Of a DNA stretch of 64,000 nucleotides, positions 39,707 through 49,393 are shown in pieces. The number at the start of each line of letters is the position of its first letter. The first letter of the stretch is position 1. A program made the position numbers and the translations under genes. A model generated the notes under the pieces. The model was not told the origin of the DNA. It did not search any database and saw only the letters and a list, made by a program, of their open reading frames with translations. This stretch comes from Polaribacter sejongensis (GTDB lineage Bacteria > Bacteroidota > Bacteroidia > Flavobacteriales > Flavobacteriaceae): the NCBI RefSeq assembly GCF_038024065.1, contig NZ_CP150667.1, positions 3,727,501 through 3,791,500 on the forward strand, given 5' to 3'.

Positions 39707-40390
39707 ATAGCAATGTAATTATTTTATTTATAAATACATTGCTTCTTTAAAAAAGGTTAAATTAATAATTATAAGTATTCTTAAATAACATAAATAAATG
39801 ATTATAAGAAATAAGATAGTTTTAATTGATGTTAAAAATAAAACTAAAAAAGTGTTAAAACGGTTTTTTTAGGTGATTTCTTCTGTTTTTTTGTGAAACA
39901 AAATGAGGGTAATTTTTTTGTGTAATTTTTATAAAATTGAACTTTATAAAAAGTTTTGTCTTATAAGTTACTGTTCTTTAGGTTTTTAGTTGTGGGTGTT
40001 AACGTAGTTAGTCTTTTTTTGATGTTTTAAGAAGAAATTAACAAAATGAAAAAAAAACATGTTAATTTGATTGTTACTTTAATTAAGGAAAATGAAGTTG
40101 AAAGTTTTGATATAAATAACATCTAATTAGTTAATTTATTAAATAATTAACTTTAAAATTGTTGTTTGTGTTCTTTTTGTGTAGAAATATTGTCATATAT
40201 ATTAACTTATTGTTAAATAAAAAACACTATAGTTTATTAAAGAATGTTCAGTGGTTTGTTGAAAATGATAAATATTATTCAATAAAATTAATGTTTGTTA
40301 TTTAAAAAATAAATAAATGTTAATCTTTATTTTTTATATTAAGAAAATTTTAAGATTTTTGGAACATAATTAATTCAAATAGATATTACA
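39707..40390. other. 684-base AT-rich spacer upstream of the SusC gene
   Basis: No convincing protein gene. A 26-codon frame at 40046-40126 (MKKKHVNLIV...) is too short and lysine-rich to call. No clear terminator follows the kinase on its side, and I find no exact TAnnTTTG box close to the SusC start. The length leaves room for an operator or a small RNA that controls susCD, but I cannot point to one. Confidence 0.4.
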
Positions 40391-43300
40391 ATGAAAAAAT
40401 TTTTAAAGGTATCCCTCATACTATTTTTGGGGTTGATTGTGCAAGTTACTTTTGCTCAAAAGAAAACTATTTCTGGGACAGTCTCAGATGAGTCAGGGAG
40501 TTTACCTGGTGTAAGTGTTTTAGTAAAAGGTACTAATACAGGAGTAGAAACAGATTTTGATGGAAACTACAAAATTGCTAGTAAAAGAGGTGACGTGTTA
40601 GTGTTTAGTTATTTAGGTTATAAATCGACACAAAAGAAAGTTGGTGCTTCTGCTGTTATTAATGTAGTTTTACAAGAAGATAGTAGTGTTTTAGAAGAGG
40701 TTATTGTTGTAGCATATGGTACAACAACTAAAGAAGCTTTTACAGGTTCTGCAAATGTTGTTGGTGCAAAAGATTTAGCACTTAGATCTGTAACGTCTCC
40801 AATTGGAGCTATTGAAGGTAAGGCAACTGGTGTGCAGTTTGTTGCAGCATCAGGTCAACCAGGTTCTTCGCCATCAATTGTAATTCGTGGTGTTGGTACT
40901 CTTAATGGTAGTTCAACTCCGTTATACATTATAGACGGAATACAGTTTGATGGTTCTCTAAGTTCTATCAATCAAGATGATATTGCTTCTATGACAGTTT
41001 TAAAAGATGCGGCTTCAACGTCATTATATGGTTCTAGAGCAGCAAATGGTGTAGTTATTGTTACAACTAAAAAAGGAAGAAATAATAAAACAACTGTTAG
41101 TGCATCAACACAATACAGTGTTATTACAAGATCTGTACCTAATTATGATAGAGTAGGAGCTGGTTCTTATTATGAATTAATGTGGGAAGGTTACAAGAAC
41201 ACAATTAGTGGTGCAAATCCAGAAATTGAAGCTTCTGCAAAAATATTTAATCAATTAGGTTATAACCCATTTAATGTAGCAAATGATCAAATTGTTGGTA
41301 CTGACGGTAAATTAAATCCTAATGCAGAACTTAAGTATGAGTCTTTAGATTGGTTCGATTATTTAGAAAGAACTGGTAGTAGAAAAAATCACTCTGTAAA
41401 TGTTGCTTCTGGTGGCGAAAATCATTCTATATTTTATTCTGCATCTTATTTAAAAGAAGAAGGATATGTTATTGAAAGTGATTATGAAAGAGTAACTAAT
41501 AGATTAAATGCAGATTTTACTCTAACCGATAATATTTCTGCTGGTGGTAGTGTGTATATTACAGCTACAGATTCTCATGGACCAACTAGTGGAGGAGGGT
41601 CTTCTACAGCAAATCCTTTTAGTTGGGCTAATAACTTAGGTCCTATTTACCCTGTTTACCTAGTAGATAATAGTGGTAAAATTGTAAATGATGCTTCAGG
41701 TAACCCTTTATACGATTTAGGAGAAGGATATCCGGATAGTAATATTCAAACAAGACCTTACAATCCAGGAAGACATGGTATTGCTGAGCTAATTTTAAAT
41801 GAAGATCAAGATAAGTTAAACTTATATGGATTTAGAAATTATCTTGAAGTTAAGCTTGCAGAAGGATTAAAAGCTAAAGTAACTTATGGTAGAGATATTC
41901 AAGATAATATTACTAAAGGTTATGAAAACGAAACAGTAGGTGATGGAGCACCATCAGGTAGATATAGTGAAGATAGATATAGAAGAGTTGTAGAGAATTT
42001 TAATCAAATTTTAACTTATAATACTTCTCTAAAAGATGTTCATAATATAGATGTTACTTTAGGTCATGAAAGTTTTGATAGAAACTTTTCTACATTAGGA
42101 GGTATTGCTAATACTCAAACTGCTACAGGTATTTATGAATTTGATAATTTTGCTGCAGGTGATAATGTAAATGGAAATAGTACAGATCACAGAATAGAAG
42201 GTTATTTTGCTAGATTAAACTATGATTTTGATAGCAAATATTACTTAAGTGCTTCTGTAAGAAGAGATGGTACTTCTAGATTTGCTAAAGATGCACGTTG
42301 GGGAACTTTTTATTCAGTAGGTGGTTCTTGGAGAATTGATCAAGAAAAATTTATGGATAACGTTTCTTTTATAGATCAATTAAAATTAAGAGCATCTTAC
42401 GGTGAAATTGGTAATGAAAGAGTTGGTTCTTATTACGCTTCTCAAGCATTATATGAGATTATTCCAAACGCAGGTGCACCTGGTATTATTTGGAGTAATA
42501 CAGGAAATGTAGATTTAGAGTGGGAAAACCAAGTTAGTTGGGATGTTGCTTTAGAATTTAGTATGTTTAATAATGTATTAGATGGTTCTGTAGAATTTTA
42601 CAAAAAATCTTCTCAAGATTTATTATATGAATTAGGTATTCCTCTTTCAGAAGGATTAGATGTATTCCCTACAAACTTAGGAGATCTTTACAACCAAGGT
42701 ATAGAGGTTAGTTTAACAGGTCACTTATTAAGAACAAAAGATTTTAATTGGGATTTAAGTGTTCAGGCTAGTACTTTTAAAAATGAAATTACAAAAATTG
42801 ATAGTCCTGCAGATAACGGTACTAAACGTTGGGAAGAAGGAAGATCTATTTATGATTACTACATCTATCATTATGCAGGAGTTGATTCAGCAAATGGGGA
42901 TGCTTTATACTACATGTTTGAAGATACAGATGGGGGTGGAAGAACAGCTGTTTTAAATGCAGATGGAACACAAGCAACTACTAACGATTATCAAGAAGCT
43001 GGAGAAGCATTTACAGATAGTAGTAGTATTCCAGATTTATTAGGATCTGTTTCTAACTCATTTAGATATAAACAATTTTCTTTAGATTTCTTATTTACTT
43101 TTGGTATTGGAGGAGATATTTTAGATAGTGGATATTCTTCATTAATGCACCCAGGTACTTTTGGTAGAGCTTTACATGTAGATGCAGAAAATGCTTGGAG
43201 AGCTCCAGGAGATATTACAGACGTACCTCGTTTAGAAAACGGAAACCCAAACCAAACAATTGCTGGTTCTACTCGTTTCTTAACAGATGCATCTTACATT

Positions 43301-43516
43301 TCTTTAAAAAACGTAAACTTAGGATATAGTTTTGATAACGATGTTGCAGAAAAATTAGGTTTAAGTAATTTACGTATTTCTCTTTCTGGTGAAAATATTT
43401 TTATTAGCACAGAAAGAACAGGTTTAAATCCTCAATATAGTTTATCTGGTACATCAAGCGGATATGATTATAGCCCTTCTAGAACAGTAACTTTAGGGTT
43501 GAATTTAACTTTCTAG
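40391..43516 (+). CDS. SusC/RagA-type TonB-linked outer membrane receptor
   Basis: A 1041-residue outer-membrane transporter. Signal peptide ends TFAQ. Residues about 24-100 are a CarboxypepD_reg domain (ISGTVSDESGSLPGVSVLVKGTNTG, then DGNYKI). The TonB plug follows with the SusC signature TPLYIIDGIQF and SLYGSRAANGVVIVTTKKG. The rest is a 22-strand barrel ending in an aromatic residue (LGLNLTF). With the SusD lipoprotein 40 bases downstream it imports a glycan or peptide. No glycoside hydrolase, sulfatase or regulator follows, so the substrate cannot be read from the context. Confidence 0.95.
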   Translation: MKKFLKVSLILFLGLIVQVTFAQKKTISGTVSDESGSLPGVSVLVKGTNTGVETDFDGNYKIASKRGDVLVFSYLGYKSTQKKVGASAVINVVLQEDSSVLEEVIVVAYGTTTKEAFTGSANVVGAKDLALRSVTSPIGAIEGKATGVQFVAASGQPGSSPSIVIRGVGTLNGSSTPLYIIDGIQFDGSLSSINQDDIASMTVLKDAASTSLYGSRAANGVVIVTTKKGRNNKTTVSASTQYSVITRSVPNYDRVGAGSYYELMWEGYKNTISGANPEIEASAKIFNQLGYNPFNVANDQIVGTDGKLNPNAELKYESLDWFDYLERTGSRKNHSVNVASGGENHSIFYSASYLKEEGYVIESDYERVTNRLNADFTLTDNISAGGSVYITATDSHGPTSGGGSSTANPFSWANNLGPIYPVYLVDNSGKIVNDASGNPLYDLGEGYPDSNIQTRPYNPGRHGIAELILNEDQDKLNLYGFRNYLEVKLAEGLKAKVTYGRDIQDNITKGYENETVGDGAPSGRYSEDRYRRVVENFNQILTYNTSLKDVHNIDVTLGHESFDRNFSTLGGIANTQTATGIYEFDNFAAGDNVNGNSTDHRIEGYFARLNYDFDSKYYLSASVRRDGTSRFAKDARWGTFYSVGGSWRIDQEKFMDNVSFIDQLKLRASYGEIGNERVGSYYASQALYEIIPNAGAPGIIWSNTGNVDLEWENQVSWDVALEFSMFNNVLDGSVEFYKKSSQDLLYELGIPLSEGLDVFPTNLGDLYNQGIEVSLTGHLLRTKDFNWDLSVQASTFKNEITKIDSPADNGTKRWEEGRSIYDYYIYHYAGVDSANGDALYYMFEDTDGGGRTAVLNADGTQATTNDYQEAGEAFTDSSSIPDLLGSVSNSFRYKQFSLDFLFTFGIGGDILDSGYSSLMHPGTFGRALHVDAENAWRAPGDITDVPRLENGNPNQTIAGSTRFLTDASYISLKNVNLGYSFDNDVAEKLGLSNLRISLSGENIFISTERTGLNPQYSLSGTSSGYDYSPSRTVTLGLNLTF

Positions 43517-43555
43517 AAATTATTAAATTATAAATTATAAATAAAATATTATATT

Positions 43556-45172
43556 ATGTTACGAAAAATTAATCTATTAATTTTAGGATTATTAGTAGTA
43601 TTTGTTACCAGTTGTGAAGAAGAATTTCTAGAAACAACACCAACAGATTCTATTGCAGAAGCAGATGCTTTTGCAAGTGTAGACAATATGTTTTTGGTAT
43701 TAAATGGATTGCATAGGGTAATGTATGCTCAAAATCCTATATCAGGAGGAACTTCAAGTAGAAGTGGGCAGAGTTTTTATATGCCAGCATTAGATGCAAT
43801 GGGTGCTCAAATGATTCACTCATCACCAGGAAATGGATGGATGACAAATGAATTAAGATGGTTAACACATACAAATGCAAATTTTACAACAGTAAGTAAT
43901 TTTTGGTATATGCGTTACCATATTATAGCATCATCTAACAACTTAATTAATTTAATTGAAGCAAATGGTTTTCCAGAAGCAGATGAAGATGTAAGAAATA
44001 TTCTTGGTCAAGCTTATGCGTATAGAGCTTGGGCGTATCATCAATTAATTTCAACATTTGCAAAAGGGTACTTAATTGGTGATCCTGCGACAGATGCAGG
44101 TGTTCCTTTATTGTTAATTACAGGAACTCCTTATACAAGTGCTCCTAGATCTACAGTTCAAGTTGTTTACGATCAAATAAATTCAGATATAGCAAATTCT
44201 ATCAGTTTCTTTGAAGGTGCTTCTAGTCCAGCTGATAAATCTCATTTATCTATAAATGCAGCGCAAGGTTTAAAAGCAAGAATAGATTTAACGCAAGGTA
44301 AATGGCAAGATGCATCAGATGCGGCAATAGCTGCACGTGAAGGTTTTCCTTTGTTAGATGAAGATGCTTGGTTATCTGGTTTTAATACAGTAGATCTTTC
44401 TGAAGTAATTTGGGGAGGTACTGTTATTGAGTCAGAAACAAACTTTTATCAATCTCTCTTCTACTTTATTAGTCCAACTTTTAATGGAAGTCAAAATAGA
44501 TCAAACCCTAAGTTAATGAATAAAGAAGTTTATGATGCAATTCCATCTACAGACTTTAGAATTAATATGGCATTAGCTTGGGCTCCAAATACAAATTCTT
44601 CTGCATCTAACGGAGAAGGTGGTAGTTTTGAGACTGATCCTAATTATGATACCGAAGAAGAATTTTTTGCTGCTAAAGATTCAATTATAAACAAATATGG
44701 AATGACTTCTGCGCATAACACACACCCATATATGGCGGTTAAGTTTTTGCAGGAAAATCCAGGATCTATTGATCCAGATGATGTTCTTTATATGCGTTCT
44801 TCAGAAATGTATTTAATAGAAGCAGAGGCTAAAACAATGTTATCTGATGTTTCAGGTGCTCAAACAGCTCTTCAAGCTTTTGGTTCAGCAAGAGATACTG
44901 ATTATGATTCTTCTGTATTTACTTCTGTAGATGCTTTAATGGATCATATTAAATGGCAAAGAAGAGTAGAACTTTACGGAGAAGGGTTTAGTTTCCATGA
45001 TCACATTCGTTGGGATGAAGGAATTGATTTAACGAACTCTGGAGCTGATGATAATTTATATAGAGATGGTTTCATTCAAGAAAAACCTTCTTTAAATGAT
45101 GATTGGATTTGGAAAATTCCACAAGCAGAAATTGATGCAAATCCAAATTTAACGGAAGCAGATCAAAACTAA
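43556..45172 (+). CDS. SusD/RagB-type surface nutrient-binding lipoprotein
   Basis: A 538-residue lipoprotein with lipobox VTSCEEEF. N-terminal TPR-like helices (FLETTPTDSIAEADAFASVDNMFLVLNGL) and the SusD-like C-terminal domain (YMRSSEMYLIEAEAKTML, then VDALMDHIKWQRRVELYGEGF and FHDHIRWDEGID) match the RagB/SusD family. It forms the lid over the SusC barrel. It lies 40 bases downstream of susC and ends the operon at a hairpin terminator. Confidence 0.95.
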   Translation: MLRKINLLILGLLVVFVTSCEEEFLETTPTDSIAEADAFASVDNMFLVLNGLHRVMYAQNPISGGTSSRSGQSFYMPALDAMGAQMIHSSPGNGWMTNELRWLTHTNANFTTVSNFWYMRYHIIASSNNLINLIEANGFPEADEDVRNILGQAYAYRAWAYHQLISTFAKGYLIGDPATDAGVPLLLITGTPYTSAPRSTVQVVYDQINSDIANSISFFEGASSPADKSHLSINAAQGLKARIDLTQGKWQDASDAAIAAREGFPLLDEDAWLSGFNTVDLSEVIWGGTVIESETNFYQSLFYFISPTFNGSQNRSNPKLMNKEVYDAIPSTDFRINMALAWAPNTNSSASNGEGGSFETDPNYDTEEEFFAAKDSIINKYGMTSAHNTHPYMAVKFLQENPGSIDPDDVLYMRSSEMYLIEAEAKTMLSDVSGAQTALQAFGSARDTDYDSSVFTSVDALMDHIKWQRRVELYGEGFSFHDHIRWDEGIDLTNSGADDNLYRDGFIQEKPSLNDDWIWKIPQAEIDANPNLTEADQN

Positions 45173-45200
45173 CAAGTTATTTTTAACTTAATTAAATATT

Positions 45201-45228
45201 AAAACCACCTTTTTAAGGTGGTTTTTTT
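45201..45228. terminator. Terminator after the SusCD pair
   Basis: AAAACCACCTT / AAGGTGGTTTT, 11-bp stem with a 3-base loop and T-run. Confidence 0.9.
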
Positions 45229-45275
45229 ATGATTAAAGCTTAATAATAATTTATTTTTTTTCTAAAAGGCTATTT

Positions 45276-46058
45276 TTAATGAAGTGTTTTAAAGTATTCT
45301 AACGCTTTTATTAACCGACTTCCGTACCAAGAAAACATTTCTCCATCTACTAAAACAGCCTTGGCGTTTTTAGTATAGTTTTCTACTTCTGCTAAATGTT
45401 CTTTTTTAAATGGATATGGTTCTGATGATAAAAAAATAAAATCTAGTTCTGACTGTAATTTCATTTCATCCAAATCGATTTCAGGGTAGCGCTCTTTGTA
45501 CTGATAGATGTTAGCAAACTTATTTAGTGCTAATAAATGGTTGATGAACGTAGTGTTTCCGACAGCCATCCAAGGAGATTTCCAAATAAAATAAACAACT
45601 TTTTTTACTTCTTTATTTTTGATGAATTCATTAAAGATGTCTAATTCAGAATTGATTTTTAGAATAATTTCTGAAGCTTTATTTTCTAGGGAAAACAACA
45701 TTCCGTATTGCTTTATGAGTTCTAAATTATCATCAATAGTAAAAATATCTGAAACATGCGTTGGTGCAATTTTTTCACAGTTCTCTACAATCTCTTTTGT
45801 GTTTTCTTCTTTATTACAAAGGATGATATCAGGCTGTAAAGCCTTTATTTTATCAATATGAATACTTTTTGTACCACCAACAATCGTTTTAGTTTCTTTT
45901 AAATGGTTGGGATGAACGCAAAATTTTGAAACACCAACAATGGAGGTTTCTAAACCTAAATCGACCAATAATTCTGTTAAACTTGGTACAAGACAAATAA
46001 TCCGTTTCGGCGTTTTATCAAACGTTAAAATCCGTCTTATTTGATCTTGAAATTCCAT
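45276..46058 (-). CDS. BtuF-like periplasmic-binding fold protein lacking a signal peptide
   Basis: A 260-residue helical-backbone metal receptor (class III solute-binding fold). It starts RIICLVPSLTELLVDLG, followed by VVGVSKFCVHP-like and IIVGGTKSIHIDKIKALQPDIILCNKEEN segments, as in cobalamin-binding BtuF. There is no signal peptide, so as annotated it would be cytoplasmic; known relatives of this kind are often labelled cobalamin-binding or ABC-type. It ends 4 bases before the pyrF stop on the same strand. No transport partners are adjacent. Confidence 0.8.
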   Translation of the reverse strand: MEFQDQIRRILTFDKTPKRIICLVPSLTELLVDLGLETSIVGVSKFCVHPNHLKETKTIVGGTKSIHIDKIKALQPDIILCNKEENTKEIVENCEKIAPTHVSDIFTIDDNLELIKQYGMLFSLENKASEIILKINSELDIFNEFIKNKEVKKVVYFIWKSPWMAVGNTTFINHLLALNKFANIYQYKERYPEIDLDEMKLQSELDFIFLSSEPYPFKKEHLAEVENYTKNAKAVLVDGEMFSWYGSRLIKALEYFKTLH

Positions 46059-46062
46059 GAAC

Positions 46063-46878
46063 TTATTGTGCTAAAATAGTCGCCATTTCTTGTTGTAATT
46101 CTTCGGCTTTTAAAGCAGCATTTTGTGCAAAATTTTCATCTTTAGAAGCGTAAATAATTCCTCTAGAAGAATTGATTAATAAACCAATATTTTCTGATAG
46201 GCCATATTTACAAACATCTTGCAAGTTTCCGCCTTGTGCGCCAACACCAGGAACTAAAAGAAAAGAATTAGGTACAATTTTTCTAATTTCAGTAAAATAT
46301 TCTGCTTTTGTAGCACCAACAACATACATTAAATTTTCAGAATTTTTCCATCCTTTAGAGGTCTCTAAAACCTCTTTGTATAATTCTCTTCCGTTTACTT
46401 CTTTTGTTTGAAAATCGAAAGCACCTTCATTAGATGTTAATGCTAACATAATAGTATGTTTGTTTTTAAACGCTAAAAATGGCTCTACAGAATCTTTTCC
46501 CATATAAGGCGCAACGGTAACAGAATCGAACGCTAAATCTTCTAGAAAAGCTTTTGCATACATGGTTGAGGTATTACCAATATCGCCACGTTTTGCATCT
46601 GCAATTGTATAGATTTCTGGGTAATTTTTATTTAAATACTGAATCGTTTTTTCTAAAGATTTCCAACCTTTTATTCCGTAGGCTTCATAAAAAGCGGTAT
46701 TGGGTTTATAGGCAACACACAAATGATGCGTAGCATCGATAATTGCTTTGTTAAATGCAAAAATAGGATCTTCATCTTTTAAAAGATGTTGTGGAATTTT
46801 ATTCAAATCCACATCCAATCCGATGCATAAAAATGATTTTTTCTTCTTAATCTGGGCAATAAGTTCTTGTGTTGTCAT
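46063..46878 (-). CDS. pyrF: Orotidine 5'-phosphate decarboxylase
   Basis: Last step of UMP synthesis: decarboxylation of OMP. A 271-residue protein when started at ATG 46878; an upstream in-frame ATG at 46926 is excluded because the promoter lies between them. Active-site motifs are present: the N-terminal [28 protein letters not shown], and the catalytic [19 protein letters not shown] (DxKxxD) near residue 83. The length and the longer segments fit the type-2 (PyrF subfamily 2) enzymes. No other pyr gene is in the window. Confidence 0.95.
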   Translation of the reverse strand: MTTQELIAQIKKKKSFLCIGLDVDLNKIPQHLLKDEDPIFAFNKAIIDATHHLCVAYKPNTAFYEAYGIKGWKSLEKTIQYLNKNYPEIYTIADAKRGDIGNTSTMYAKAFLEDLAFDSVTVAPYMGKDSVEPFLAFKNKHTIMLALTSNEGAFDFQTKEVNGRELYKEVLETSKGWKNSENLMYVVGATKAEYFTEIRKIVPNSFLLVPGVGAQGGNLQDVCKYGLSENIGLLINSSRGIIYASKDENFAQNAALKAEELQQEMATILAQ

Positions 46879-46897
46879 TTGTTTTCTATAAGTTTTG

Positions 46898-46905
46898 CAA
46901 AAATA
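46898..46905 (-). promoter_or_regulatory. -7 box for pyrF
   Basis: TATTTTTG on the minus strand, inside the 12-mer TATTTTTGCAAA (46905-46894), about 19 bases before ATG 46878. It decides the start codon of pyrF. Confidence 0.6.
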
Positions 46906-46981
46906 GGTATTTTTGTTTTTAAACAAAGCGTCTAATTGTAAGTATTGAGATCTTTAGGTGACAAAAAACAAAAAATAAGTA

Positions 46982-47476
46982 ATGTTCAAAAAAATAATAG
47001 TCTTAGTTCTCGTATCTATTTTAGCGAGTTGTAGTTTAGAAACTCCAACCGAATTTACAGAAAAAGCGCTTCAAGAAAAAGTGTACGATTTAAACGACGA
47101 AGTAAGTACGTTTAAAGAAGTAATTGATCAACATAAAGGAAAAAAGATTTTAATTGATGTTTGGGCTTCTTGGTGTAGAGATTGTTTAGTCGGAATGCCG
47201 AAAGTAAAAGAATTGCAAACAGTGTTTCCAGAAGTGGTGTATTTATTTTTATCTGTTGATGAAAAGAAGGACTCGTGGAAAAGAGGTGTAAAGCGTTATG
47301 ATGTTATTGGAGAACACTACAATTTACCACAAGGAATGAAGACAGGAGATTTGGTTGATTTTTTAAATCTTAGTTGGATTCCGAGATATGTTGTGGTTGA
47401 TGAAAACAGTCAAATAACATTATTTAATGAAATAGATGCTTCCGATAAAGATATAATTGAAGCTTTAAAAGAGTAA
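46982..47476 (+). CDS. TlpA-like thioredoxin-fold lipoprotein
   Basis: A 164-residue periplasmic lipoprotein (leader ends ILASC). The thioredoxin active site is VWASWCRDCLVGMPK (CxxC with Arg-Asp between the cysteines), followed by VKELQTVFPEVVYLFLSVDE and the cis-Pro loop WIPRYVVVDE. The fold is AhpC/TSA-thioredoxin or TlpA/ResA-like, so reduction of periplasmic disulfides is likely; the client is unknown. Confidence 0.92.
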   Translation: MFKKIIVLVLVSILASCSLETPTEFTEKALQEKVYDLNDEVSTFKEVIDQHKGKKILIDVWASWCRDCLVGMPKVKELQTVFPEVVYLFLSVDEKKDSWKRGVKRYDVIGEHYNLPQGMKTGDLVDFLNLSWIPRYVVVDENSQITLFNEIDASDKDIIEALKE

Positions 47477-47710
47477 GTATTTTTGATTGAATTTTATCCT
47501 TTTCGTTTTCTATAAGAATAGATGTTTATTAGCCCTTTTTCTATCAGCGATAGCGGTTTAAAGTCTTTTTAACACATTAAAAAAAAACTATATAAAACGT
47601 TATAGTAACTATTTGCTTTTCTAAGTGTTTTTTGTCTTTCCATTTCTTAAATTTACATCCAAATTAATAGAAACATTAACAAGGGCCTTTTAGGTTATAA
47701 AATAATAATT

Positions 47711-48469
47711 ATGAGAACAAAAATAGTAGCAGGTAACTGGAAAATGAACAATGATAAGAAAGAGAGTAAAAAACTTATCAAAGATTTAAAAAAAGCAATT
47801 AAAAAAGAGAAATTAAAAAATACTCGTGTTATAGTTGCTCCTACTTTTGTAAACTTATCGGCTTCTTTAAAAGCAGCAGACGGTTCTGCAATTGAAGTAG
47901 TTGCTCAGAATATGCACCAAGCTAAAAATGGTGCTTATACAGGAGAAATTTCTGCAGATATGTTAAAAGCAATCGGAATTAAAACGGTTATTTTAGGACA
48001 CTCAGAAAGAAGAACTTATTTTAATGAAACAGATGCTTCATTAGCAGCAAAAGTAGATGCTATTTTAGAAAATGATTTAGAAACTATTTTTTGTTTTGGA
48101 GAATTGTTAGAAGATAGAAAATCTGAAAACCATTTTGCAGTAGTAGAAAGCCAAATTTCTAATGCATTATTCCATTTAGGAGCAGATGCTTGGAAAAGCA
48201 TTATTTTAGCTTATGAACCAGTTTGGGCAATTGGTACAGGAGAAACTGCAAGTGCAGAACAAGCGCAAGAAATGCATGCTTTTATTAGAAGTATTGTAGC
48301 TAAAAAATACAATCAAGAAGTTGCAGATGCTGTTTCTATCTTATACGGAGGAAGTGTAAAACCTGCAAATGCAGAAGAAATTTTCTCTAAACCAGATGTA
48401 GATGGTGGATTAATTGGTGGAGCTGCTTTAAATGTAGATGATTTTACAGGAATTATTAAAGCTATTTAA
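47711..48469 (+). CDS. tpiA: Triose-phosphate isomerase
   Basis: Glycolytic enzyme interconverting dihydroxyacetone phosphate and glyceraldehyde-3-phosphate. A 252-residue TIM barrel: VAGNWKMN (Asn/Lys of the active site), VILGHSERR (catalytic His), AYEPVWAIGTGETAS (catalytic Glu and loop 6) and ILYGGSVKPANAEE with GLIGGAALN. All catalytic residues are intact. It is transcribed alone and ends at a palindromic terminator shared with the prmA promoter region. The preceding 234 bases (47477-47710) hold no recognisable gene. Confidence 0.98.
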   Translation: MRTKIVAGNWKMNNDKKESKKLIKDLKKAIKKEKLKNTRVIVAPTFVNLSASLKAADGSAIEVVAQNMHQAKNGAYTGEISADMLKAIGIKTVILGHSERRTYFNETDASLAAKVDAILENDLETIFCFGELLEDRKSENHFAVVESQISNALFHLGADAWKSIILAYEPVWAIGTGETASAEQAQEMHAFIRSIVAKKYNQEVADAVSILYGGSVKPANAEEIFSKPDVDGGLIGGAALNVDDFTGIIKAI

Positions 48470-48494
48470 GCATCGTACTTAAAGATATTTACAA

Positions 48495-48502
48495 TAAATT
48501 TG
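48495..48502 (+). promoter_or_regulatory. Possible -7 box for prmA overlapping the tpiA terminator
   Basis: TAAATTTG (TAnnTTTG) runs into the terminator stem that starts at 48501. A transcript from it would begin inside the hairpin, about 40 bases before the prmA ATG at 48548. Confidence 0.4.
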
Positions 48503-48536
48503 CATCGAGATTTTAAAATCTCGATGCATTTTTTTT
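48501..48536 (+). terminator. Terminator of tpiA
   Basis: A perfect 28-bp palindrome (TGCATCGAGATTTT and its complement) followed by eight T. It lies upstream of the correct prmA start, so earlier in-frame starts from 48500 are not used. Confidence 0.95.
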
Positions 48537-48547
48537 ACAAGACATTT

Positions 48548-49384
48548 ATGGACAATATTTATATAGAATACAATTTTACAGTTACACCAAAAGAACCAGC
48601 AACAGAAATTTTAATTGCAGAATTAGGAGAGGTTGGTTTTGAGAGTTTTGTTGAAAATGAAAACGGAGTAACAGCTTATATTCAAAAAGACGATTGGAGC
48701 GCTACTGTTTTAGATGATATTTTTGTTTTAAATTCTGAAGAGTTTTCTATAGAATACGATCAAAAGGAGATTGAGCAAACTAACTGGAATGCAGAATGGG
48801 AAAAGAATTTTTCACCTATCCAAGTGGAAGATGTGGTAAGTATTAGAGCACCATTTCATGAAAACCCTAATTTAAAATATGATATTGTAATTGAGCCAAA
48901 AATGAGTTTTGGTACTGGGCATCATGAAACGACTCACATGATGGTACAGCATTTATTGCAATTAGATTTAGAAGGTAAAAAAACGTTAGATATGGGATGT
49001 GGAACCGGAATTTTAGCAATTTTTGCTGAAATGAAAGGAGCAAATCCTATTGATGCTATCGATATTGATAATTGGTGTTATGAAAATTCTGTAGAAAATG
49101 TTGAGAGAAATAATTGTAAAAATATTTCAGTTTTTGAAGGAGAAGCAGCGCTTTTAGTTGATAAAAAATATGATGTTATTATTGCCAACATCAATAGAAA
49201 TATTTTATTGATGGATATGCAAGCATACACCAATTGTTTAAACGATAACGGCGTGCTTTTATTAAGTGGCTTTTATAAAGATGATATACCTGTTATAGAT
49301 GCGGAGGTTTCTAAATACAATTTAAAATTAGAAACTGTTATAGAAAGAAATAATTGGGTTGCATTAAAATACAATAAATTGTAA
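48548..49384 (+). CDS. prmA: Ribosomal protein L11 methyltransferase
   Basis: Trimethylates ribosomal protein L11 using S-adenosylmethionine. 278 residues from ATG 48548. The N-terminal substrate domain is short and acidic, the linker IEPKMSFGTGHHETTHMM is the conserved PrmA sequence, and the SAM site is TLDMGCGTGILAIFAEMKGA with VIIANINRNILL (NxN motif IV). The segment lies upstream of clpS with 9 bases between, so the two are co-transcribed. Confidence 0.97.
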   Translation: MDNIYIEYNFTVTPKEPATEILIAELGEVGFESFVENENGVTAYIQKDDWSATVLDDIFVLNSEEFSIEYDQKEIEQTNWNAEWEKNFSPIQVEDVVSIRAPFHENPNLKYDIVIEPKMSFGTGHHETTHMMVQHLLQLDLEGKKTLDMGCGTGILAIFAEMKGANPIDAIDIDNWCYENSVENVERNNCKNISVFEGEAALLVDKKYDVIIANINRNILLMDMQAYTNCLNDNGVLLLSGFYKDDIPVIDAEVSKYNLKLETVIERNNWVALKYNKL

Positions 49385-49393
49385 TTTTGTAAA

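Noticed and set aside
40046..40126. 26-codon frame upstream of susC
   Set aside because: Lysine-rich, no conserved feature, no promoter or terminator of its own; likely chance in AT-rich DNA.
40391..45172. Full polysaccharide utilisation locus
   Set aside because: No glycoside hydrolase, polysaccharide lyase, sulfatase or HTCS regulator lies next to the SusC/SusD pair.
46879..46926. Upstream start of pyrF at 46926
   Set aside because: A TATTTTTG promoter box lies at 46905-46898, downstream of that ATG; the shorter form fits the family.
48500..48547. Upstream extension of prmA from 48500
   Set aside because: It would run through the tpiA terminator palindrome; the conserved PrmA N-terminus begins at ATG 48548.
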